Below, piece after piece: positions 9,146 to 16,961 of a stretch of DNA of 64,000 nucleotides. The DNA lies in contig CAYQLY010000009.1 in assembly GCA_964418605.1 (NCBI GenBank), forward strand, positions 1 through 64,000, in the 5' to 3' direction. The stretch comes from CAYQLY01 sp964418605 (GTDB lineage Bacteria > Bacteroidota > Bacteroidia > Cytophagales > Cyclobacteriaceae). The translations under genes and the position numbers were made by a program. Below the pieces are notes generated by a model that saw only the letters and a list, made by a program, of their open reading frames with translations, searched no databases and was not told where the DNA came from. Positions within the stretch are counted from its first letter, which is position 1; each line of letters opens with the position of its first letter.

Positions 9146-9282
9146 AAAATTACATTCTCTCCCTTAGTTATTTTGTAACTCGATATTACAAATATACTAA
9201 ACTTCAAGCGCTTTTAATAAAAACCTTATTTAATCTAGCAATAAAACTACTAGCTCAAAGAGAGGCTTCTTATGGAAATTAA
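9142..9282 (+). CDS. Small coupled ORF (46 aa), unknown function
   Basis: This short frame codes for a 46-residue basic protein, beginning MKNYILSLSYFVTRYY and ending REASYGN. Its ATG overlaps the stop of the HTH gene (ATGA) and a purine-rich AAAGGAGAA lies just upstream; its stop lies 11 bases inside the following helicase gene. This tight nesting supports translation. The sequence forms one amphipathic to hydrophobic helix (KLQALLIKTLFNLAIKLLA). It may be a leader that couples translation of the helicase rather than a functional protein. Confidence 0.5.
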   Translation: MKNYILSLSYFVTRYYKYTKLQALLIKTLFNLAIKLLAQREASYGN

Positions 9283-10693
9283 GCCTTTACACTTTGAGAT
9301 TACCCCTGAGAAAATTGCTGCTTTTGAAGGACGCAAGAAACATGATGAAGTATTTGAAGAATTACTAAAAGAAATTTTGCCTCTAGATTTTAGAGATTAT
9401 TTAGGTTTACCAGATGATGAACACATTAGACAGAAATACATAATAGTTGCTGTTATAAAACATTTACTACAAATAGCTAAAGACAAAAATTGGAACTTAA
9501 GTAAAGTGTATGATTATGTCTATATCTATAATGGTGAATTTTGGAAGCAATGCGATAAAGAATTAATTAAGAATTTCTTAGGTAAAGCTGCTATACAAAT
9601 GGGTTGTTTAGAATACGATGCGAAATATTTCGAATTTAAGGATAAATTATTCAAACAGTTTTTAAGTGATGCTCATTTGCCTTCACCATCAAATGAAACA
9701 AATAAAATTCTTATCAACTTACAAAATGGAACTTTTGAATTTACCTCTAATGGTTGGCACCTAAGAAAATTCGTTGCTGAAGATTTTCTTACTTATCAGC
9801 TACCATTTTCATATGATTCTGAAGCGACTTGCCCTTTATTTAATAAATATCTTTTACAAGTATTACCTGATGAGGAAAGTAGAATGATCCTTCAAGAATT
9901 TGCAGGATACATTTTTACAAATCTAAATCTTGAAAAATGTTTGATGCTTACAGGAAATGGACAAAATGGTAAGAGTGTTTTCTTTAATGTCCTCAGCGCA
10001 CTTATAGGAAAAGAAAATATATTAAATTTTTCATTTGGCCAGCTTGAGCATGAGTATAATCGTGCTAAACTAACAAATGTTTTACTTAATTATAGTAGTG
10101 AGAAAGGTACTGATTCTAATCCTGATTTATTCAAAGCACTCATAAGCGGAGAGCCTTTGCAAGCAAGAGAACCTTATGGGAAACCTTTTACATTAACTAA
10201 TAAGGTAAAGTTTATAATTAATACCAATGAAATGCCAAAGCAAACTGAACAGACTGAGGCCTATTTTAGAAGATTTCTAATTATACCTTTTGATATAACA
10301 ATACCAGATTCTGAAAAAGATATACATCTTGCTGATACAATTATTAAGAATGAATTAGCTGGGATGTTTAACTGGTTACTTATTGGTTTAAATAGATTAG
10401 TTAATAACAATAAATTTACTGAATCCAGTAAAGTGAACACAGCCTTAAGTGAGTTTAAAAAACAGTCTGATAGTGTGGCATTATTTATTGAAGAATTTAA
10501 TTACACTCCCTGTAATTCTAATAAAGTGAAAGTAAAAGATTTGTATATTGAATATAAGGTTTTTTGCGAAGAGGATAATTATAAACCTTGTGGTAAAAAT
10601 AGATTTACTACTAGATTAGAAAATAAAGGATTTGTGCGAACTAGATTAACTAGAGGTGACAGTGGTTTCTTTATTGAAAAAATTAATTCTTAA
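9272..10693 (+). CDS. P4/D5-family phage-plasmid primase-helicase (helicase part)
   Basis: The protein (473 residues) matches the superfamily 3 helicase part of phage P4/D5-type replication proteins. A D5_N-like region comes first (about 90-215), then the Walker A motif LTGNGQNGKSVFFNVL near residue 227, the D5-typical LFKALISGEPLQAREPYGKPF, a sensor-like KFIINTNEMP, and a C-terminal winged-helix region (CEEDNYKPCGKNRFTTRLENKGF). No primase active-site motif is seen. It probably unwinds the excised element for replication. It works beside the VirE-N-like gene, an arrangement known in Bacteroidota elements. Confidence 0.88.
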   Translation: MEIKPLHFEITPEKIAAFEGRKKHDEVFEELLKEILPLDFRDYLGLPDDEHIRQKYIIVAVIKHLLQIAKDKNWNLSKVYDYVYIYNGEFWKQCDKELIKNFLGKAAIQMGCLEYDAKYFEFKDKLFKQFLSDAHLPSPSNETNKILINLQNGTFEFTSNGWHLRKFVAEDFLTYQLPFSYDSEATCPLFNKYLLQVLPDEESRMILQEFAGYIFTNLNLEKCLMLTGNGQNGKSVFFNVLSALIGKENILNFSFGQLEHEYNRAKLTNVLLNYSSEKGTDSNPDLFKALISGEPLQAREPYGKPFTLTNKVKFIINTNEMPKQTEQTEAYFRRFLIIPFDITIPDSEKDIHLADTIIKNELAGMFNWLLIGLNRLVNNNKFTESSKVNTALSEFKKQSDSVALFIEEFNYTPCNSNKVKVKDLYIEYKVFCEEDNYKPCGKNRFTTRLENKGFVRTRLTRGDSGFFIEKINS

Positions 10694-10694
10694 A

Positions 10695-10793
10695 AAAAGT
10701 TATTTAGTAAGCTTCATTAATTCACTTTTTCACTTTTTATATCCTGATTAGTGAAGAAGTGAAAAACTGAAGCATAAAAACAAAGATTATTTT
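10695..10793. other. Intergenic stretch with TTCACTTT-type repeats
   Basis: The gap between helicase and VirE-N genes has repeated TTCACTTTTTCACTTTTT (10730-10747) and, about 10 bases later, the roughly complementary GTGAAGAAGTGAAAAA. Together they form an imperfect inverted repeat. It may be a terminator or a replication/initiator site of the element; the sequence does not decide. Confidence 0.3.
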
Positions 10794-11654
10794 ATGAGTA
10801 TTTTAAATAAGTCTGTAAGTATGTATCCAAATATTGTAGATACTTATAAAGGAGTTGAAGTAAGTTTATTATCAATTCTAGAAAGCAATGAATATAAACC
10901 CGTGATTGAAAAATTAAGAAATGAATCAGATCCCGCTATACAAAAAAAGATAAAAGAAACACTACCCTGTTATACGGTGTCAGGAGTATTTGTAGGAAGA
11001 AATAGTAAAGGACTTATAAAATCATCTGGTCTTGCAGCTGTTGATTTAGATAGTGCTGAAAATTACGATGCTATTTCAGTAATATATGAGCTTATGAAAC
11101 TTCCCTACATTGCCTATGCCGGACTTTCTTGTAGAGGAAAAAGAGTATTTTGTATTATACCTTTTGCTACTAATGCCTATGAAAAACATTATGAAAGATT
11201 AATACAATCGTTTGAGGATTTAGGGCTACCGATGGGAGACAATTGCCATAAACAAATTTCACAGCCACGATTTGTTTCTTATAATGATGAAAATACTCAT
11301 TGGTGTAATGATAAAGCTAAATTATATAATTTATTACCTGCTAATAAAACCTATCACTATGAAAAAATTCCTAAACGTAAATATATAAGCTCGACTTATG
11401 ATTCTTTTAAGTGGTGCAATGATCAAATTAATAAAAGTTATTCATTTATAGAAGGTAAAAGGCATAATTATATCATACAATTAGCAAGGTATTGTAATAT
11501 TAAAGGAATATCAGAAGAAGATACACTTACAGGATGTCTTAGTTATGAATCCAAGGAATTTTCAGAAAATGAGATAAAAGATATAGTAAAGTATATCTAT
11601 GATAATCACAAAGACAGTTTTAATAGAATACCATTCATTAAAAATGACAACTAA
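10794..11654 (+). CDS. VirE N-terminal domain protein (BT4734/BF3469-like)
   Basis: The 286-residue protein resembles the VirE_N / BT4734-type domain that accompanies primase-helicase proteins in Bacteroidota elements. Typical features are the early CYTVSGVFVGRNSKGLIKSS segment, LAAVDLDSAEN, and AYAGLSCRGKRVFCIIPF, consistent with a primase-polymerase-like fold; the C-terminal part is helical (RHNYIIQLARYCNIKGI). In many elements this domain is fused to the helicase; here it is a separate gene downstream of it. It is 100 bases from the helicase stop, with an AT-rich stretch in between. Confidence 0.8.
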   Translation: MSILNKSVSMYPNIVDTYKGVEVSLLSILESNEYKPVIEKLRNESDPAIQKKIKETLPCYTVSGVFVGRNSKGLIKSSGLAAVDLDSAENYDAISVIYELMKLPYIAYAGLSCRGKRVFCIIPFATNAYEKHYERLIQSFEDLGLPMGDNCHKQISQPRFVSYNDENTHWCNDKAKLYNLLPANKTYHYEKIPKRKYISSTYDSFKWCNDQINKSYSFIEGKRHNYIIQLARYCNIKGISEEDTLTGCLSYESKEFSENEIKDIVKYIYDNHKDSFNRIPFIKNDN

Positions 11655-12039
11655 TTATTACTTAAGAATTTAGGCAACAAATCTTTAATTTTAATAGCAA
11701 TAATAACTAAACAAGAGAAAAAAATTATAGCATATGTATAAAGCGAGAAGGTCACTCTTTGGTCTTCCCCCTATACCTAACATCGAAAGACTTATCCCCC
11801 CTTTCTTATATGCATCTTTTATAAAATAGAAAATAAGATTACTATATAAATATCATGAGCGGAGATTACCCATTAGTGTATTATTTTGATTTAAGCAGAA
11901 TGAATTGATTTCTTATACTATAATATATATAGCTAAATACATTAAGTTAGTTTAACAAGAATATGTTTTTTAACTTTATATATAGGTTGACAGTTTCTAA
12001 GTATTCCTTAGAGATTTAGGTTATTAATGTAATATAAAA
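11655..12039. other. Intergenic region, no confident gene
   Basis: This 385-base AT-rich gap holds no convincing gene. One short frame (11734-11829, MYKARRSLFGLPPIPNIERL and 11 more residues) has a normal start and an unusual Pro-rich composition, but nothing supports translation. Pyrimidine runs (TTCCCCC, TTATCCCCCC) at 11765-11806 stand out from the AT background. The gap divides replication genes from cargo and could hold an origin. Confidence 0.3.
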
Positions 12040-12651
12040 ATGGGACGCTATACAACAGGTGCAATTACTACTAAAGAAGCAATACGAATTGAATTATCCT
12101 ATCTTATAAAAATGGGAATGATAAGAAAAGGATTTAAGCTTTCAACTTCTTTAAGCTGGAATAATAATAATTACTCGATACAAATCGAAACCAGTTATGG
12201 AATCGAAGCAGAAAACTATATAAGACTAATTTATATTTTAACCGATAGAGAAGGCAATAAAAAAAACTATGATTATAAAATCAGACTTACAGTCGTGGCT
12301 AGTAATTTAAGAAAGGGAGAAGTCTTATATTTTCTCTGTCCAATAACATTTAAAAAGTGTCGGATACTTTATCGATGTTATGGAAGCGATATTTGGAAAT
12401 CCAGAGATGCCTACCAAAATAAAATCTATTATAAATCTCAAATAAGCAGTAAGACGGATAACTGGAATGATAAATATTGGAACTGTGAGGATGAAATAAA
12501 AGAATTACTAACTAATTATAGAAAGCAATCACTCTATAAAGGCAAACCTACCAAACGTGCATTAAAAATTCAGAAACTTTATGGTCTTCAAGATCAAGCT
12601 GACCAAATGAGATGGTTACCTTCTATGGATCGTTTATTATTATTTAAATAA
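12040..12651 (+). CDS. Hypothetical protein with Cys motif (CPITFKKCRILY)
   Basis: This 203-residue protein resembles a recurrent but uncharacterised group in mobile DNA. Its members share an N-terminal helical opening, a beta-rich middle and a core motif where LCP precedes a K-CR-LY segment; here YFLCPITFKKCRILYRCYG lies near residues 105-123. In related bacterial proteins this position holds zinc-ribbon-like cysteines. The C-terminus is Lys-rich and ends in a Trp/Leu-rich tail. It is isolated, with 385 bases upstream and 268 or more downstream lacking confident genes. Confidence 0.5.
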   Translation: MGRYTTGAITTKEAIRIELSYLIKMGMIRKGFKLSTSLSWNNNNYSIQIETSYGIEAENYIRLIYILTDREGNKKNYDYKIRLTVVASNLRKGEVLYFLCPITFKKCRILYRCYGSDIWKSRDAYQNKIYYKSQISSKTDNWNDKYWNCEDEIKELLTNYRKQSLYKGKPTKRALKIQKLYGLQDQADQMRWLPSMDRLLLFK

Positions 12652-12796
12652 TAGAAAAATATCTTTTAAATATAATTTATAAATACTGTTTTATAAACTG
12701 CTCATAGTTAGATTAATGATGGCTATTCTAGCAAGATGTCCTAAGGCATATTCTTATTTTCAAATGTGTTTATTTTCCTCTAATTTTCTCACACAA

Positions 12797-12822
12797 TGTT
12801 CCAAAAAGAAACAATTTGTTCC
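12797..12822. promoter_or_regulatory. TGTTCC direct repeats upstream of the small peptide gene
   Basis: Two TGTTCC units at 12797-12802 and 12817-12822 are exactly 20 bp apart, about two helical turns, so both would face the same side of the DNA. The spacing and position suggest a regulator site for the downstream peptide/TPR operon. Nothing else is recognised between 12652 and the next gene. Confidence 0.3.
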
Positions 12823-13021
12823 TTGGACTTCAATATGAAAAAAATTTTAATAAAAAACTTGGAAATCGTATATTTTAGGTAGTATATTGGAGTAGCATTA
12901 CAAACACCAAAACCTGAAAATGACATTTGTTTTTCAAATCTCAATTCTAAAAAGTGGAAGCAAGCCTGAAGATCCGCTACCTAATACCTTCCTAGATATT
13001 AACTTTAAAAATGATTTTAGA

Positions 13022-13147
13022 ATGAAAATTTTAGATATAAAATATTTATTGCAAACTGTTAAAGGAGGGATAGAGAGTCAACCAAAAGATCCACCTCCTA
13101 GAGATCCGCCTAATAACTATACCAATAACACAAATAATAATAAATAA
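13022..13147 (+). CDS. Short peptide with GG motif, putative precursor peptide
   Basis: I chose the internal ATG at 13022, giving 41 residues: MKILDIKYLLQTVKGG followed by a 25-residue Pro/Asn-rich tail containing KDPPPRDPPNN. An amphipathic leader ending in GG and a short composition-biased tail is the layout of many peptide precursors. A longer frame from 12920 (75 aa) contains an earlier similar stretch (KSGSKPEDPLPN), so the long form or a decayed duplicate is possible. The stop is 4 bases before the TPR gene, which ends in a similar DPTPPPKPPNN tail. Function is unproven. Confidence 0.45.
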   Translation: MKILDIKYLLQTVKGGIESQPKDPPPRDPPNNYTNNTNNNK

Positions 13148-13151
13148 AAAT

Positions 13152-14699
13152 ATGATAAAGATATTTACACCTACTATCTTATTAACTGTTTCATTTTGCT
13201 TACTGTCTTGTGATAGAACATCTCCTATAAATCAAACAGAAAAAAATAATTATAATTTAAATAATATTTCAGTTAGTAATTATTCTACTTTATCAAAGGA
13301 TTTAAAGTGGATGGTTGATTTAATAGACGAGACTAGAAATCAAGATCCTAAAAAAGGTCTATTCTATGCATCTCAATTAATTGAAGCTGCGCAGAAAACA
13401 GGCAATCAAGTTGGTGAATCATTAGGTTATTATAAGTTAGGATATATTTATGATGAGCATCTTGTCATGTATATAAATGCTCTAACTAATTATTTTATAT
13501 CCTTACAAAAGACGAATAATCTAAAATCTATTTCTTATTGTAACTTAAGAATTGGAGGTATTTATTATAAGGTGGGATTATACAATGATGCTTTAAGTTA
13601 TTATAGAAAATTTTTAGATGCTTCTTTAAAATTAAGTGATAAAAAAGATGAAGCTACAGCCTATAGAAGTATCGCTTTAGTTTATCGAAATTTAGGTAAC
13701 TCACAAGTATCTATTTCTTATCTTCAAAAAGCACTTACGATTTATGAAGCTTTAGGTAATAAATCACAAATAGCAGATTGTTATAATAGTCTAGCTACTA
13801 CTTATTATATAGAAAATAAATACAAAGAAGCAAAAGAATATTATTTAAAAGCTCTAACTATTCGAGAAGTAACCAAAGATGTATTTCTCACAGAGATATA
13901 TTTTAATCTAAGCCTTGTATATGCTAAACTCAATGATTTTAAAACAGGTTTAGAGTATTTGAATCTTTCGCTTCAGGTTAGTAAAGAAATAAATTATTTA
14001 AGTGGAATTGCTGATGCTAATTTTGAAATAGCAAACACGTATTACAAACAAAAAGCATATCAACAATCCATTTCAGAATTAAATAAAGCTTTGATCGTTG
14101 CAGAACAGCTTCAAGATAAAATATCGCTTATAAATATTACTCAGTTATTTTCTGATTGCTATCATGCAATAGGAGATCAAAATAAAGCCAGAGAATATGA
14201 AGATAAAAACGCAATCCTAAAAGAGGACTATCGCTTAGATCAAATGAAAGCTATTCAAATTCAAAATCAGCAGCGTAATGAAGTTGAGCGTTTTTCTCAT
14301 GGAAAGTTTATACAGACAGAAAGTGATCCGAAACATATGATTTGGTTCATCGCTATTTTAGTAGGTCTTATAAGTGGAGCTGGTGTTACTTTACTTGGAA
14401 TAAAAAGAAAAGTGAAAATAGTAGAAACACCGATGATCAAACTTCGTGATCCAAAGTTAGTTGACTTAAGCTGGTGGCATATGAATCAATTGAAGTGGAT
14501 TGAAGAAGAGGCTAGAGAATCAAAGAAACTAATTCAAGGGATAGAAGCAGTGATAAAAGAATCATTAGATAAACCTACGAAGGAAGTTGTACAGGTAATT
14601 CTAGCTGAGCTAAAAGAAAGACTTAAAACGATTCACTATTGGTCTACCGCAACAAATGATGTAGATCCAACTCCACCACCTAAACCTCCCAATAATTAG
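13152..14699 (+). CDS. TPR-repeat membrane lipoprotein
   Basis: The 515-residue protein begins with a lipoprotein signal (TILLTVSFCLLSC, lipobox Cys20). About seven TPR units follow (residues 60-350, e.g. AYRSIALVYRNLGNSQVSISYLQKALTIYEAL). Next come a membrane helix near residues 396-418 (WFIAILVGLISGAGVTLLGI) and a charged helical cytoplasmic-type tail without kinase motifs. The layout resembles the sensor part of Bacteroidota TPR histidine kinases without the kinase. Its final DPTPPPKPPNN echoes the tail of the small peptide encoded just upstream. Having both a lipobox and a second membrane helix is odd, so membrane topology is uncertain. Confidence 0.65.
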   Translation: MIKIFTPTILLTVSFCLLSCDRTSPINQTEKNNYNLNNISVSNYSTLSKDLKWMVDLIDETRNQDPKKGLFYASQLIEAAQKTGNQVGESLGYYKLGYIYDEHLVMYINALTNYFISLQKTNNLKSISYCNLRIGGIYYKVGLYNDALSYYRKFLDASLKLSDKKDEATAYRSIALVYRNLGNSQVSISYLQKALTIYEALGNKSQIADCYNSLATTYYIENKYKEAKEYYLKALTIREVTKDVFLTEIYFNLSLVYAKLNDFKTGLEYLNLSLQVSKEINYLSGIADANFEIANTYYKQKAYQQSISELNKALIVAEQLQDKISLINITQLFSDCYHAIGDQNKAREYEDKNAILKEDYRLDQMKAIQIQNQQRNEVERFSHGKFIQTESDPKHMIWFIAILVGLISGAGVTLLGIKRKVKIVETPMIKLRDPKLVDLSWWHMNQLKWIEEEARESKKLIQGIEAVIKESLDKPTKEVVQVILAELKERLKTIHYWSTATNDVDPTPPPKPPNN

Positions 14700-14880
14700 T
14701 TTTTATTTCATGAGTAGCATATTCTAATAATTCTAGAATGCAAGTAGAAATAGTTTCTCTTTTATCTTCATTAAGTATTTTCATCGCCTGAAAACGAACT
14801 ATCTTATGATGAAGGTCTTCAGGAATAACTAAACGAACACATTTTCCATTTTGAGTATTTTTGTCCTTTTTCATAATCAA
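14680..14880 (-). CDS. Small ribbon-helix-helix-like protein
   Basis: The 66-residue protein has a strand-like opening (CVRLVIPEDLHHKIVRFQAM) and a helical second half, with a conserved-looking pattern as in ribbon-helix-helix DNA-binding or antitoxin-like proteins. It overlaps the 3' end of the TPR gene by 20 bases on the opposite strand and is divergent from the XRE regulator 100 bases away. No toxin partner is visible. The assignment rests on pattern only. Confidence 0.45.
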   Translation of the reverse strand: MIMKKDKNTQNGKCVRLVIPEDLHHKIVRFQAMKILNEDKRETISTCILELLEYATHEIKTNYWEV

Positions 14881-14980
14881 GTTTTAAATACTTTGTTTGA
14901 ATGGTTAAAATTAGTAAGTTTAAGTATATTTACAATCATAATAAGATAAATTATTAACAATATAAATACACTTTATACAT

Positions 14981-15316
14981 ATGGGATTTGGAAAACGCAT
15001 TAAACAAATGATTATGCACCTTGGAATGAGCCAAAATGAGTTTGGTAGAGAGATAGGTGTATCAGGAACGGTAATCTCTCATTGGGTCAATGAACGAAAT
15101 GAACCTACGGTTAGCAAGGTGATCGAAATGCTAAATACATTTCCAGATTTTTCTACGAACTGGTTAGTGAGAGGAATTGGACCAATGCTAGAAACAGATC
15201 TTAAGAAAGATCAAACTAAAGATATATTCAATGAGAGTATGAATGAGCGCTTAAAACTAGTGGAAGAAAAAATCGAACAGCTATTGCAAGAGCGAAAAAA
15301 TAAAAAAAATGACTAA
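14981..15316 (+). CDS. XRE-family transcriptional regulator
   Basis: The 111-residue protein carries a Cro/CI-type HTH at residues 4-60 (RIKQMIMHLGMSQNEFGREIG, with the recognition helix GVSGTVISHWVNERNEP), then WLVRGIGPMLE and a C-terminal coiled coil likely used for dimerisation. It resembles the small repressors common in Bacteroidota mobile elements. It is divergent from the RHH-like gene across a 100-base AT-rich gap that probably holds both promoters, and could repress the element or the adjacent cargo. Confidence 0.8.
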   Translation: MGFGKRIKQMIMHLGMSQNEFGREIGVSGTVISHWVNERNEPTVSKVIEMLNTFPDFSTNWLVRGIGPMLETDLKKDQTKDIFNESMNERLKLVEEKIEQLLQERKNKKND

Positions 15317-15387
15317 AAATAATATGTTCAATTTATTTACACATCTATTGTGTATTTTTTATAAGTGAAATAAACAAAAAGTGTGTA

Positions 15388-15406
15388 TTTGTTACAAAAT
15401 GTTACA
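15388..15406. promoter_or_regulatory. CRP-like near-palindromic motif, copy 1
   Basis: TTTGTTACAAAATGTTACA matches 17 of 19 positions of 22559-22577, the other copy upstream of the opposite arm of the peptide cluster. The form TGTnACAA-n-TTGTnACA resembles CRP/FNR-type operators. It lies 190 bases before the DUF6624-like gene. Confidence 0.45.
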
Positions 15407-15533
15407 CAAAAATCATTTAACAAACACACTTCCCAAAACTTGATTCAATACAAAAAAAATAGTTACAATTCTCTTGCTTTTTGAAAAAGCTCCACCTAAA
15501 TTGATTCATCAAGTTACACCAACTTGTATAAAA

Positions 15534-15563
15534 GTTTAGCCGAAATCCATTAAAAGAGAGTAA
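15534..15563 (+). promoter_or_regulatory. Shared leader element, copy A (before DUF6624-like gene)
   Basis: GTTTAGCCGAAATCCATTAA and the following AAGAGAGTAAG (ending near 15565) recur with few changes at 16609-16641, ahead of the precursor peptide gene. In both places it lies 50-60 bases before the ATG and is followed by a TTTTAAAC stretch. Probably a common 5' UTR or promoter element. Confidence 0.5.
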
Positions 15564-15595
15564 GCAGGTTTAGTTTAATTTTTAAACTTAAAGAA

Positions 15596-16582
15596 ATGAG
15601 TAAAAATTTACTTCAAGTAAGATTGTATATTCTTACTTCTTGTTTTGTTTTTTCTGGTTCAATTGCGTTTGCTCAAAAGTATCGAGAGTTAATTACGCAA
15701 GCAGAAAATTTCTATCAATCGAAAGATTATAAACAATCAACCGAGTTTTATCAAAAAGCTTTTAAGATAGAAGCAAAAGATAATCTTCATTTATATAATG
15801 GAGCCTGCGCGGCTGCTTTAGCAGGTGATAAGAAAAATGCTTTTGCTTGGCTCAACTTAGCTTTTGAAAATGGATGGTTGTATGTTATACATTTAAAAAA
15901 TGATCCTGATTTTGTTGGCTTACATTCAAATAAAAAGTGGGATCAGCTTGTTTCAAGAATGCAAAAGAAAGTAGATGCAATTGAAGCTAATTATGATAAA
16001 CCTTTACAAAAAGAATTGTTGCGTATTTATGATGAAGATCAGGTAATAAGACATAAGTATATAGAAGCAGGAAATAAGCTCGGATATAAAAATAGAACAA
16101 TTGATAGTTTAGCTAAGATCATGATTTATCAAGACAGTATTAATTTAGTTGAAATAAAAAAAATAGTAGATGAGTATGGTTGGTTAGGAAAAGATAAAGT
16201 AGGAGAACAGGCTAGTCAGACAATATTTTTAGTTATTCAACATGCTGATTTAAAAACACAGCAAAAATATTTACCTATCATGCGTGAAGCGGTAAATAAA
16301 GGTAATGCTCAGAAAAGCTCATTAGCATTACTAGAAGATCGAGTTGCCTTAAGAGAAGGAAGAAAACAAATTTATGGAAGTCAGATTAGTACCAATTCTA
16401 AAACCAATGAATATTATGTGTCGCCTCTTGAAGATCCTGATCATGTGGATCAAAGAAGAGCAGAAATGAATTTAGGACCGCTGAAGGATTATGTAAAAAA
16501 TTGGGGAATAAGCTGGGATGCTGAAGAATATAAGAAACAACTAGCTGAATTTGAAAAGTGGGAGAAACAAGATAATAATTAA
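15596..16582 (+). CDS. Secreted TPR / DUF6624-like protein
   Basis: The 328-residue protein starts with a signal peptide (LYILTSCFVFSGSIAFAQ), so it is exported. A short TPR-like region follows (about 28-125, YRELITQAENFYQSKDYKQSTEFYQKAF). The C-terminal two thirds match the DUF6624 pattern: DEDQVIRHKYIEAG, IVDEYGWLGKDKVGEQASQTIFLVIQHAD, LPIMREAVNKGNAQKSSLALLEDRV and a final DPDHVDQRRAEMNLGPLKDY. That family is uncharacterised. The gene is immediately upstream of the grasp-with-spasm cassette and shares its leader element with the precursor gene, so the two are likely co-expressed. Confidence 0.7.
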   Translation: MSKNLLQVRLYILTSCFVFSGSIAFAQKYRELITQAENFYQSKDYKQSTEFYQKAFKIEAKDNLHLYNGACAAALAGDKKNAFAWLNLAFENGWLYVIHLKNDPDFVGLHSNKKWDQLVSRMQKKVDAIEANYDKPLQKELLRIYDEDQVIRHKYIEAGNKLGYKNRTIDSLAKIMIYQDSINLVEIKKIVDEYGWLGKDKVGEQASQTIFLVIQHADLKTQQKYLPIMREAVNKGNAQKSSLALLEDRVALREGRKQIYGSQISTNSKTNEYYVSPLEDPDHVDQRRAEMNLGPLKDYVKNWGISWDAEEYKKQLAEFEKWEKQDNN

Positions 16583-16608
16583 ATAATCTTTATAATTTTT
16601 AATGGAGG

Positions 16609-16641
16609 TTTAGCTGAAAATCCATAAAAACAGAGTAAGCA
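16609..16641 (+). promoter_or_regulatory. Shared leader element, copy B (before precursor peptide)
   Basis: GTTTAGCTGAAAATCCATAA plus the following AAACAGAGTAAGCA corresponds to 15534-15566 with about five differences. It lies 21 bases before the precursor ATG and implies that the precursor has its own transcription or leader control. Confidence 0.5.
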
Positions 16642-16661
16642 AAATTTTAAACAAATTAAAA

Positions 16662-16877
16662 ATGAAGAAAAAGTTAAACAAGCAAAAGCTTGACTTTGAA
16701 AGCTTATCAGATGAGCTATTCAAAGAAATTAATCAGCCTGATATGTTATCACTAAAAGGAGGATATGACAGAGGAGGTATGATGTGGACATTACAGACTA
16801 TTACAGTGTCTCCAGGAGGTACAGGAGCAACTGACACGAATGATGGAAATACTTGGGATTGGTTTCCTCCATATTAA
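16662..16877 (+). CDS. Grasp-with-spasm precursor peptide (RiPP precursor)
   Basis: The 71-residue peptide has a Lys-rich leader of the Bacteroidota 'GG' natural-product type (KKLNKQKLDFESLSDELFKE), ending in LSLKGG at residues 29-34. The 37-residue core is rich in Thr, Asp, Gly and aromatic residues (TITVSPGG, TGATDTNDGNTWDW, FPPY). Thr hydroxyls and Asp carboxylates are the groups that ATP-grasp ligases join in graspetides such as microviridin. The maturase genes follow directly. Leader cleavage after GG is inferred; no dedicated protease or exporter is seen in the window. Confidence 0.85.
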   Translation: MKKKLNKQKLDFESLSDELFKEINQPDMLSLKGGYDRGGMMWTLQTITVSPGGTGATDTNDGNTWDWFPPY

Positions 16878-16961
16878 AAATTATCAAAATGGGAAGAATA
16901 TATTTTCTTCCCATTTTATTATTTGATAAGCTTATTAAGCTAAATATTTAAAAAATATATT

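Noticed and set aside
11734..11829. 31-codon ORF in the gap after the VirE-N gene
   Set aside because: It has a start codon and odd Pro-rich composition but no ribosome-site, overlap or homology evidence; kept only as a note on the intergenic region.
14680..15316. RHH-like and XRE genes as a toxin-antitoxin pair
   Set aside because: Both look like DNA-binding proteins, they are divergent, and neither resembles a toxin.
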